Assembly: GCA_009760855.2 (NCBI GenBank)
Contig: WPIO01000017.1
Coordinates: 1,241,501 to 1,305,500 of the forward strand
Length of the DNA: 64,000 nucleotides
Source: Cristatella mucedo
Lineage: Eukaryota; Bryozoa; Phylactolaemata; Cristatellidae
Direction: 5' to 3'
Shown here: positions 1-20,374 of the stretch, piece by piece
Layout of the letters: every line of letters starts with the position of its first letter
Numbering within the stretch: position 1 is the first letter of the stretch
Translations under genes and position numbers: made by a program
The notes under the pieces: generated by a model
The model's database searches: none
Seen by the model: only the letters and a program-made list of their open reading frames with translations
Told to the model about the DNA's origin: nothing

Positions 1-33
1 TAGTTGGTCAGCCACCCTTTGTTCTGACTGAAG

Positions 34-9853
<9,820 letters not shown>

Positions 9854-10159
9854 ACTGAGTGCATTTATCATTATTCAGCAATTCATTCGTTGTCGTTACG
9901 ATGAAGCGATAGGTCTGTGCAGCAATTTCGGGGCGTTGCACGAGTCGCTTAACTTTTATAATGCAGATGTTAGAAGCCCCTCACTCGGTTGTTTAACTGC
10001 TGTTTACTTAATGACGTACACGTGGTTAAACATATTTCACTTCTGTGACCAATCAGTCCTCAGTTACTACTCGCGAATGGGGCCGTTTTGCAAGGTGAGT
10101 TTTTACAGTTCGGCAACTCCACAAGTTTTTACTTATTACTTGTTGTTTCTGTATTTTTT

Positions 10160-10165
10160 AATAAA
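10160..10165 (+). promoter_or_regulatory. Candidate polyadenylation signal AATAAA for the rhophilin-like gene
   Basis: A perfect AATAAA lies about 310 bases after the stop codon, and GT-rich sequence flanks it. It is the last such hexamer before LINE sequence starts near 10287, so the LINE appears to sit just outside the gene's 3' UTR. Position is the only support. Confidence 0.45.
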
Positions 10166-10286
10166 TGTGGCAGTACAGAACTCTTTGCCAGGTGGCAGGC
10201 TCCCGCATTTGTTTATCTCATGGGTAATCTCACCCCAGCGCGTCTATTACCCGGGCTCGTTCGTTGCCACAAGCTTTTGTGGTGAT

Positions 10287-11553
10287 CTCTGCTCTGCAGT
10301 GGTTCAGGTCCTATCTTAGTGGGAGACTCCAGAGTATTGATGTGAATGGACAAAGATCATCTGAAGTACCTCTTAAATATGAAGTACCTCAGGGCTCCGT
10401 GCTAGGTCCGGTTCTTTTCACAGTTTATACTCTCCCTCTTGCTGATGTGATTGCCAAGCACAATCTAGGCTTTCACTTCTATGCGGATGACACTCAGTTG
10501 TACCTTTGCTTTGATCTCTCCCAGCCTTCGAGCACCTCAAATTCTCTCAACTCACTTGTTGCATGCATTGATGACATACGCACATGGATGGCAGCAAATT
10601 TTCTAAAACTTAACGATGATAAAACTAGTTATGGGCAAACCCAGTGTGATTCAGAGATTGGAAAGGCTGACTCTCACAATTGGCTCTGCTAGCATATCTC
10701 CTGTCGAATCAGCTCGAAATCTAGGTGTCATATTCCAAAGAGACCTCTCGTTAGATGACCATATCAGCTCCACAGTCAAATCTGCCTATTTTCAGCTTCA
10801 TAACATTGCTATGCTAAAATTCGGGCTTGTTTAGATAAGGATACCACGTCCAAGTTGGTCCATACATTCGTGACATCTCGTCTCGACTTCTGCAACTCAC
10901 TACTTACCCGGCGATTGCAGCTGGTGCAAAACTCTGTAGCTAGGCTTGTCTGTCGTGAGCGTCGAAGTTGCCACATTACTCCACTTCTCGCCGACCTGCA
11001 CTGGCTACTAGTCAAGCAACGGATCCACTTCAAAGTTTTGTCGCTCACTTTTAGGTCCCTTCATTCTATGGCTCCAGCCTATCTCTCAGATCTACTCCCC
11101 CATCAGGCCAAGCATCGTACCACCCGCTTTTCGGAATCCAACAGTCTACAAATACCTCGTACAAACCTTAAATTGTTTGGAGACCGTGCATTTAGTTCGT
11201 ATGCTCCCAAAGCCTGGAACTTCCTCCCGACCCGCGTCAGAACATCCCCAGATCTGATCACATTTAAAAAGAACTTATAAACACCTATTTAAGACAGCAT
11301 TTAGTGGGTCCTTGTGATTCGTCCTTGATGTGCTTATGCGTGCTGACACTGCATGCTGCCACTAACCACATTTGCATGCTGACCCTGTGCATGTCACCCC
11401 TAACCATGTTATTCATTTTGTTTGTTTATCAAGCACACTTTTACTCACCATTCAATTGCATTTCCCTTTGCAGCAAATGTAAAGCGCCTAGAGAGAGAGA
11501 TTTAGTTCTCTGATGGAGCTTTATCAAGTGCATTATTATTATTATTATTATTA
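10287..11553 (+). mobile_element. LINE family A, 5'-truncated copy with half of RT and complete 3' end
   Basis: It begins inside the reverse transcriptase (ALQWFRSYLSGRL is read as VLQ.. after truncation). RT blocks VPQGSVLGPVLF and FHFYADDTQLYL with the catalytic YADD follow, then NFLKLNDDKT and the C-terminal region. An 8-base loss near 10625 and a second shift near 10830 break the frame, and about 20 bases are missing at 10905. The 3' UTR carries the tail hairpin (AAAGCGCC near 11480) and ends in ATT repeats at 11533-11553. L2/CR1-type LINEs encode an endonuclease-RT; this copy cannot. Confidence 0.92.
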
Positions 11554-13200
11554 TATCTCCTGCAGGCTTTCAAGAGAATCTAGAAGTCGTGCCGTCTCAG
11601 GGTATTTTACTGCTCTGGGGGGTGGCTATATAGTACTTCAGTTTGATAAGCAATGATCGTTACCATTCGAGACAACATTACTGCAGTATCGAGGAGCAAT
11701 ACAAATGCAAGCATTGCTGCACACGACTTTTTTGTCCATTTATTCTGTGCCCTATTTTGTTCAATTATTTTTGGAATACGGCCTTACCTTTTAGGAGCTT
11801 GAGCGTCTAGTGCTTGTGTGGCCATCACACCGAGGGCATTTTTCCGGTCGCTCCCAGACATTTTCCAGTGAGTGAAAACACATATGAAAGTTACAGTGAT
11901 TATGATCGCTATTTGCGTGAGTACAACTATTTAATGACCTCTTGTCTAATGCTGCCTTTCAATAATAAGGTTGAAGAGGCGTGTCGGTCGTGAGGCTTGC
12001 TCAGTGGACAAACCTCTGCGTTTCATTCGGTTTCGCGAGAGGGGGGTGCAAAGACTGTTGGCCCCTTTCGCTAGGCCTACGTTGTTCGATGACTCATCAG
12101 GCTGCTTGTTCGCACCCGTTGAAGTATCTTTGGAAGCCTATCTAAGATTTCTTATGTGAGCGCCTGCTTGCTGTTACGAGGGAGTTTTAGTGCCCCCCCC
12201 CACTGACACTCGAAGAGCAAATAATCAGACATGCTGATTCTCTCAAAGACGTTGCAAGTTCGGCCTGCTCTGTTGGCTACCTCACAAAGTCAACTGCTAC
12301 ACTCAAAACCATGCCGTCCTGTAGGCTATTGCAGCCGCCTCAACCGGTTTCATCTAGCTTCTTCCTACCGCTATTCAGGTTCCAGCTTTAATTTAATACA
12401 CGTAATTAATGAATCGATTGCGTCTTTGGACTCGGTGAAGGGGCCACAAAGTATTAATTGACTCGCACTACGTCTCTTCAGAATGACAGAGCGAGAACCG
12501 TCTGGAGAAGCTGTACTGCAGGCAGTTTCCCTCCTCCTCTTCCATCTACCCCCTGACTCTCGTAGAAGCTTGTCGAAGTTCATCTACTTACTAGCCTGTC
12601 GAAAAAAGTCACCACAATTTAGTGACGTCCGCTCAGCCCAACAGTGCACCAAAAGCGAACCGAAAACGGCTGCCCGTCGAATGAATGCAGCTGCTGCGAA
12701 AAGAATCCAAGCTGTGCATACCTGCTATAATTCAGGCGAACGTCCACTAATGTTACAAATAGGCACAATCTGTAGCACATTTGTAGCTATTGAATTGTAA
12801 CCATGAACTAAAGAAGTGGGACAGGCACAATTCGCAATTTACAACTAGCTAGGGATCAATAGTATATTAAATGTTATGATAGATGCTCGACCCCACGATA
12901 ATATTTGAAAACAATCAAACCAGCTGTAGCTTCGCCGTTCGCCTAATTTATAGATCGTTTCAAAGTAGCCTGCCCTTGCCACTTCCATTTAGTAGCAGCT
13001 GCCTTAAAAGAGACTCGAGAGGGCCCGGGCGGTTACTTTTTTTTAGTCTTTCCTTATCGGTTGGTCTTTGCCAAAACGGTTCAATCGCCACCGATGACCG
13101 CGCTTAATTTTATTTTACCTCGTATGCCGTTCTGCCGCGTCTACTTACTCGCAATACGAGAAATATAGCAAGCAAAATCAACGTAAGCCTAATGCTGACA
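11554..13200. other. Unclassified sequence
   Basis: Small frames at 11971-12159 and 12483-12800 have no recognisable domain or repeats. I see no confident gene or mobile element. Confidence 0.4.
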
Positions 13201-14564
13201 TCGTGGGAGCTATCGGCTGAAGCACGTGCCAAGCTGCAGCTTTCGTGCACGTATGCTTTGCGTCCACATCGTGCTCACAGCAGCAGCGCCCGTGTGCGTC
13301 GAGCTGCTGCAAGGGGTGAGAGGCTGACTTGAATACATTTTCACCGGCGGATCGTGCTCAATGCTCTCAAGTACTCCTTTGAAGGGCTGCTGCTGAGGAC
13401 AACGGAGAGCGATAGGAGCGGCATTCTTCAGCCTTCGGTAGCACTGTGTTATCGCATAATGCAGTAGAATAGGCGCCAGCCAGCCAGCTCCCTCCCCGGC
13501 CACAGTCGTTCGCTTGGGCCTGCCTGCGTGACGGTCGAGTTTTGCTTGAGAGGACTTGTCATTCAGTCAGCCTAGCTTGTTTGCTTATTTTCCGAGCACA
13601 TCCAGCGTAGTACTAGGCCATATCTTCGCTGTCTTCGGCTGAGTTTTAGAATTTTAAGAAGGATTGGCCTCCGAATCTATAGTACCGAACCTGTACGGCA
13701 TGCTTTCGGTATTGTAAACGGTCGAAAAACTACTACTCGCACTTGAAAAAAGAAAGTAAGGCTTTATCTCTTCTCACATTTACCCGATGGACGTAGGTAG
13801 CGAAGGCCTGCGAATAAAGAAGCGTCCAGCAATATCTATCGTAATGCTTCGAATGGTGACGGATGACTGCCGATTTCCCAGATAATGACGTACAGTACAC
13901 CCGTCTCATTTTAATGGCTAGCGCTATAGCTTCTACTGCTGGCGACATGAAAGACTTGCACCTAATTCAAGTTGCACTCGGTTCGAGTGCAACTTGCCTC
14001 TATCGGAGCCTCTCGGGTCTCAACAGTTGCATCTCAAAAAAGATTTCGGCGGTTGCTGCATGGAGCGGCTCTTTCTTTCCAATCTTGGAGCGCGTGCACG
14101 ACGAAGTGTCGGACATGCCTCGTCGACGCTTCCTATTTCGTCGCCGATCTCCTCCCGCTGTGCTGTCCCTTAAATAATCCGGTTGTCGCTTGGCAGCAAA
14201 TGCTACCGCTTGTTTCGTGAACGCGAACGCAAGCGTGGACGGAAGAGAATACAATCGACCTCTATACAAGCCCCAGTGCGTTCGTCCGTACGTCCGGTGC
14301 GTCGGGTGAACACTTTCGTGCGTCCTGAGAATTCAAAGGATTTCCAGCTTCAATTGCCGACAGATTTTCAAAGGCGATGCTGAGTTCAATATTACGTCGT
14401 CATCCATTTTGCAGGGGTAAAAGTGTTCGCGAATAATAATTCGCTCAAAAATTGGGACGTTCTCAGGACTATGTTCCCCTCCAAGGTCTATGGGGAATTT
14501 GATTTAACCGGGTCAGCTGGAGAAGCGTCATTGGTTGGGAGCACGCTTTTCTACTGAGAGGAGC
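13201..14564. other. Unclassified sequence containing a perfect hairpin
   Basis: Overlapping open frames on both strands near 13863-14269 show no family motif. The segment holds the 13-bp-arm palindrome listed separately. Confidence 0.4.
13968..13996. repeat. Perfect inverted repeat, 13-bp arms, 3-base loop
   Basis: CAAGTTGCACTCG, spacer GTT, then CGAGTGCAACTTG. No poly-T follows, so it is not an obvious terminator. Confidence 0.95.
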
Positions 14565-14725
14565 CGTGAAGGTACTCGTTCTTCGCGACCCGACGAGGCC
14601 GCGGGTTCGAGAGCTGCAGCGGATGGATTATTTATTGCCCGCTGCAAGCTGCCGGCGAAAGCCGTCAAGGATCTTGTGCCGCTATGGCAACGGGGCTGTT
14701 AAATCGGCTAGTCTTTAACTTAGAG
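14565..14725 (+). mobile_element. SINE family 1 copy
   Basis: tRNA-like head GAGCCGTGAAGGTACTCG, B box CGGGTTCGAG, family body (ATTGCCCGCTGCAAGCTG) and 3' end CTGTTAAATCGGCTAG match the other family 1 copies. Confidence 0.7.
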
Positions 14726-15389
14726 AAGGCTGCCTTTGCAAAGGATCTGATAATCTGTGAAGACGTCGGCCTTACCGCAATATCTGGCTTCTCATTCTTT
14801 ACTATCATCAATCTATTCTGCTAATTTCTTGATATGTGTAGAAGTTTTTCAGGTGCATAGCAATCACTTATATTCTCATTGTCTACGCATTTATGACTGG
14901 GGCGATGTAATTAATAAGGTTGCTTCATTAAAGTATGACGTTAGTGATTGCAAAAGTGTTGTTAATTATTGATAACTTTATTGTTAACTATAAATATACA
15001 CACTTCTTATGAATCGCAATGTGTTGCGATTCGACTCGGACGGTTGAGTGACAATTTAGAGCCATGGCTTTCGGACTCGAGCGTCGAACCTAAAGGCGTT
15101 GCGAAAGGCCTTGCTCATTTGGCAGCGAACTCGACTGTTCGCAGGATCGTTCCTCGCTCGAGGCGAAATTCTTTTTCGGGGCAGAGTCCCACAGCAGACA
15201 ACGGCATTTAGTCGCTCTCTGCTTTGAATTTAGCGTGCTGCCATGCCTAATGCTCGCCTATGGGTCGTGGGGTTGCTTACGCGTAGTATTTAGCTGGCTC
15301 ACTAAATGTACAGGCACTAGCTTGTGTCTGAAAAATCACGGGAAGTTTTAATGTTGCATTACAATGTGGCTCCAATGGGTTCAAATAAC
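14726..15389. other. Unclassified sequence
   Basis: AT-rich to 15000, then mixed. No feature recognised. Confidence 0.4.
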
Positions 15390-15870
15390 AATCGAAAGGC
15401 GTCATATGAGCCCTATACGATTTTCTTATTCTTATGAAATTGTGTGCTTTGCACTTTTGCTTGCCAGGAAATTGTGCTGGTCTTGACTAAGGATCCTATC
15501 TCGACGCTCTAGTATTGTGTCGCAGCAAAGTTTTCAGATAGCCCTGAGCCCTTCGATTTCTTGCTTATGCTTTTTGTTGAGCATTTTATTAACCCGGGTT
15601 TCTACGGATCACTTGCCGTGACTGGATTATCACATAGTGCGATGGCTTAGCTTTATCACCATATCGTAATTTAAATCAATTTTTTGTCGACGCTTTCACT
15701 GAAAAGAAATGAGTAAAATTATAGGCTGCTTACGATAGAGTACTACAGCCAAGTACTTCCAGCGGTTGTGAGATCGTCTACATGCGTAGATTGCCCCAGT
15801 ATTTCATTTAAATTGAATTCTACGATCTATGACGCTGCATCTTATCCTGTGCATTAAACAGCTCTAGTAA
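15390..15870 (+). repeat. Dispersed repeat R1, copy 1
   Basis: About 450 bases align by eye with 19148-19660, including TCTTGACTAAGGA, TGAGCCCTTCG, GAGCAT, CAGTATTTCATTTAAATTGA and CTACGA in the same order and spacing. Copy 2 lies just upstream of a LINE endonuclease fragment, so R1 may be the 5' part of a LINE; it is not classified. Confidence 0.65.
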
Positions 15871-16229
15871 CATGATGCTAGCATTGTCGCGGCCACAGTA
15901 CACCAACAGTCTTTAAGATTTATTGGCTCCGTAAGGATAATCGACTGAGCCAGAAGAGCATCTGGCTGGAGGATCCTATACGAGGTTAAGGACAAATTTC
16001 AATTGCACTATAATACGTGAAGAAAAGCGAGCCATCCAAGAGTGTTCACTAAATACCTTTATTACTAAATGCAAAAGTGTAACATTTAAGCTTGATCAGT
16101 AAAATTTCAAATTTTTTTTCAAACTAAACCTTGTAACAAATTTCAGATTGCAAATTATAAAGGGTAACAACAGTTAGTCGCAGATTTTCTTCAGAGGTTC
16201 ACTATTTTAAAGTTATTGGATTAACGGGT
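15871..16229. other. Unclassified sequence
   Basis: AT-rich, without frames or repeats that I recognise. Confidence 0.35.
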
Positions 16230-17345
16230 GGTCAATAAGTCTAAGAAGATGGTTGATCGTCGACATCAGCATTTTTCGAGTTCAGCTACAGGCAATTAAG
16301 TATTTAATAATAATGATAATAATGGATTTAATGTAGCACCCTCAGAGAACTGAATCTTTTTCAAGCCACTTTATAATTTCAGCAAAAGAAGCACGATCGA
16401 ATGGTTAGTGGTAGCATGCTTAATAAACAACAAGAATGACATGGTTAGGGGTGACATGCACAGGGTCAGCATGCAAGCATGATTAGTGGCAGCATGCACA
16501 ATGTCAGCACGCATAACCACATAAAGGTCGAATCACAGGGACCCACTAAATACTGTCATAAATAGGTACGTTGTTAATTTTTTTCAAATGTGATCAAGTC
16601 AGGAGATGTCTTGAAGCAAGTTGGGAGTGAGTCACAGGCTTTGGGAGCTTACGAACTAAAGACACGGTCTCTAAAAGATTTGAGATTTGTATGAGATATA
16701 GGTAAACAGTAAGACTCCAAAAAACGGGCGGTATGATGCTTAGCATGTTGCGGGAGTAGATCTGATAGGTAAGGTGAAGCCAGAGAATGAAGGGCTAAAA
16801 GTGAGCGACCAAACCTTGAAGTCAATGCATTTCTTGACTGGTAGCCAGTGCAGATCGGCGAGACGAGGTGTGATGTGGAAACTGCAATGTTTACGACAGA
16901 CAGGCCTAACCGCAGAGTTTTGCACCAGCTGTAAGCGCCTGATTGCACAGTTTGATAGACCAGCAAGCAGTGAGTTGCAGAAGTCAAGTCGGGATGTCAC
17001 AAATGCATGGACAAACTTAGATGTGGTATCCAAGTCTAAACAGGCCCGAATTATAGCAATATTACGTAGCTAAAAGTAGGCAGACTTGACTGTGGAGCTG
17101 ATGTGGTCGTCTAACAAAAGGTCACTTCGGAACATGACACCTAGATAGTGTGCAGATTCAACAGGAGATATGCTGGCCGAGCCGATTTTGAGCGCTAACC
17201 TTTCCAATTCCTGAATCACACTCGGTTTGCCCATAACTAGTAAGTTGGTTTTATCATCATTTAATTTACGAAATTTGCTGCCATCTAAGTGCAAATGTCA
17301 TCAATACATGCAGCAAAGGAGTTGAGAGAATTTGTTTTCTAAAAC
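16230..17345 (-). mobile_element. LINE family A copy, broken
   Basis: On the - strand it encodes pieces of the RT C-terminal half: LNDDKTNLLVMGKPSVIQ near 17240, then [20 protein letters not shown] and the end domain, with frameshifts. The 3' UTR is truncated by the complement of the ATT tail at 16305-16325. A detached piece of the endonuclease-RT linker (GTCGACATCAGCATTTT) at 16258-16275 sits next to its 3' end. Confidence 0.85.
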
Positions 17346-17789
17346 AGCCAGAATATCGCTTTCAAGTTATTCATTATTTGAGTTGCCGGCATTTTTAGGC
17401 CAGGGATGGGTATACAATTAGCTATGGTAGCTACAAAAGCCGATCCCTCGATTTATTAAGACATTTGAGTATGAGTTATATCCTAATGCAGATCTTCCTC
17501 TCCGCTTAAGTAAAGTAGCAAAGAGGCACTCTGGTTTCTCAAGGAGATCGGTCGTACGCTTAAGCTGATCACAGAAGCCAGTAACCTTAGTTCGTGTCTC
17601 ATACACACTTCCCTGCTACGGATCTGGAGGTTCAATCGCAAGTTAAATGTCATACCTGACTGCACGGGTGCTGTGTTGTGCAAGTTAACGTGAGTCCATT
17701 TCTGACCAATTTCTCAGTCACAGTTTAGTACCTTTAAGAAAGCTCAAATGATTAATGCTGCAGCTTGCCTTTGTGAATATGATAAACTA

Positions 17790-18727
17790 CCTTACTAGTT
17801 ATGGGCAAACCAATTGTGATTCAGAAATTGGAAGGGCCAACTTTCAAAATCTGCCAGCATATATCCTGTTGAATCTGTACGAAATCTAGGTGTCATGTTC
17901 CAAAGTGATCTTTCATCAGACGATCACATCCGCTCCACCGTCAAGTCTGCCTACTTTCAGCTACATAGCATTTATAAAATTCAGGCTTGTTAAGACAGCT
18001 ATACCACATCTAAGTTGGTCCTTGCATTTGTGATATCCGTCTTGGCTTCTGTAACTCACTGCTTTCTGGTCTATCAAACTGTGCAATCAGGCGCTTACAG
18101 CTGGTGCAAAACTACAGCTAGGCTTATCTATCAAGAACATTGCAGTTGCCACATCCCAATACTTCTCACTAACTTGCTCTGGCTACCAGCCAAGCAACGC
18201 ATTGACGTCAAGGTTTTGTCGCTCAATTTCAGGTCCCTTCATTATTTTACTCCAGCCTACCTATCATATCTACTCCTGCATCAGGCTAAGCTTCTCACCA
18301 CCCGTTATTCGGAGTCTAACTGTTTACCTATACCTCGTACATACCTCAAATCCTTTGGAGACCGCGCCTTTAGTTCGCATGCTCCCAAAGCCTGCAACTC
18401 ACTCCCGACTTCCGTCACGACATCACCTGACTTAAGAACATTTAAAAAGAAATTAAAAACCCATCTATTTATGACAGCATTTAGAGGTCCCCGTGATTCG
18501 TCCTTTCTGTGCTTGTGGGTGCTGACACTGTGCAGGCTGCCACTAACCGCACTTGCATGCTGACCCTGTGCTTGTCACCTCTAACCATGTTATTCTTGTT
18601 GCTTATTGAGCATGCTACCACTAACCATTCGATCGTGTTTCCTTTGCAGCTAATGTAGAGCACCTACAAAGAGATTGAGTTCTCTGAGGACGCTTTATAA
18701 AGTGTGTTATCATTATTATTATTACCA
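17790..18727 (+). mobile_element. LINE family A copy, 5'-truncated
   Basis: It starts at CTTACTAGTTATGGGCAAAC, in the RT C-terminal part. A 182-codon frame at 18015-18563 carries the end domain (YLVHTSN.. is in another frame). The tail hairpin and ATT repeats close it at about 18727. It lies head to head with the copy at 16230-17345. Confidence 0.88.
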
Positions 18728-19147
18728 CCATTTCATCGCTCCCTCGTGAAATTAAGGCTGCCGTCAGTTGACAACCTATTAACCAACTAAAGCTACTTAT
18801 GGTAGATGTTGATGTTTGTCTTAGCAAGTTCACTAGACTCATATATAAATTATGCCAGAGGATTTCCGTGTGTCTACTTTATTGTCTTGATAGCAGTCTT
18901 TCCGAAAAAACAGAGCACTCAATTTGCTAAATAATGTCGGAATCTTTATCAACTATGAAGCCCAAGCAGACCTAGACACGTTTGTATCATTTTTAGTATA
19001 TTGTGTCGCCGTTTGCACTCTATTGGACTCCAGTGGATACACATTAGGCCTCATGACTGAAATCAAATCTCTTCAAGAGGTTCCTCGATCAATTACTCTA
19101 CACCTAATGTGTAGGAATCGCAACCAAATGTGTTGAAATCGCAACCA

Positions 19148-19660
19148 AAAGGACTCATATCATACATAGATTTAAAGAGACCCTATATGAAGATAAAATC
19201 TACTGGTTCTATAGAAACGTTTCCTATTCTCATTACATCGTGCTTCACACTTCCGCTCGTCATGGATATTTGCTCTTCTTGACTAAGGACTGCCTGTCGA
19301 TGCTCCAGGGAAGCAGCACGGAGTTGTCAGTAATTTCTGAGCCCTTCGGTTTCTTATTTATGTGTGATTCAGAGCATATTAATAACCAGGGCCTCTATGG
19401 ACCGTTGCTGTGAGTGAGTGATCACACGATGTGGCCGCTTAGTAATATCGCAAAATATTAATTGACACACATTATTTGTTTATGGATTCAGTTAAACAAT
19501 TTACAGACATTTAAGGTTGCCTCAAATAAATTGGAGCATCCTGAAAGAATCCAGCAGCTCTGAGATCGCATAATGCGCAGATTGCTCAAGTATTTCATTC
19601 AAATTGAATCCTACGATATTTGACTGTACATCCTATCCTATGCTGAGGTCTGTTTGACTG
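19148..19660 (+). repeat. Dispersed repeat R1, copy 2
   Basis: Diverged partner of 15390-15870 in the same orientation. Conserved blocks include TTCTTGACTAAGGA, TGAGCCCTTCGG and AGTATTTCATTCAAATTGAA. Confidence 0.65.
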
Positions 19661-19814
19661 ATTTGCTGCTAGCCGTAACGTGTGATAAATATTGCTGGCG
19701 ATGTCAACCTGCTCATTAGAAGCGGTACCTTGCTGAAATCTACAAGCCACCCGACAAATACCGACGCCAATCCGAAGGATTTCTCGTACTTTATACAACA
19801 TAAGCAGTGTTAAC

Positions 19815-20180
19815 TGGAGGATGAGTCGCCATTGTCGCTCACTCTTCCCTCAATTACAAAGTGGTGGTAGTACCCTCAAAGCCATCTTTAAAATCTCGTG
19901 TTTTAAGAACCTCCTACAACAAACTGCCAACGATGGCAGTCATTAGTCGTTCAGGAGGTACCGAGTCCTACTTTATCACGGAATGATCTAATCCCATTTC
20001 GATTCTATATGCAGGAAATCGATCTTTCCTTGTTAAGGGTGATTTTAACATTCATTTTGACGATCTAATTGAGGCCTTAATTAAGGGCTTAATTGAGGGC
20101 TTAATTCAATTTCTTGCACTGACTAACACTTCTTCTCTTGTGGGTCATGCACTCAACAGCCCACACTCAACAAGGGCCAC
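19815..20180 (+). mobile_element. LINE endonuclease fragment (family A-like)
   Basis: Translated across frameshifts it shows GGDESPLS-like remnants, LPTMAVISRSGG and VKGDFNIHFDD. GDFNIH is the conserved APE-type endonuclease motif that reads as LPTVAVVYRQPG then GDFNIHF in family A. A degenerate 12-base repeat (TTAATTGAGGGC) lies at 20065-20107. Confidence 0.6.
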
Positions 20181-20374
20181 ACGATCGAATATTCTCCGAA
20201 AAGTGTATGCTATGATAGTTATCGTCCGCTGAGCTAGAGGTAAGCCCAGCCTTGCAGGTGAGCCCGACCTACTATCGGGCACGGACTCCATACCACGTAA
20301 CCCGGGTCGTGAAACACTGCATCTTTTTTCCAGTCTTTTTCAGTTTTTTAGGCTGTCACTAGTGAGAAGCTTTC

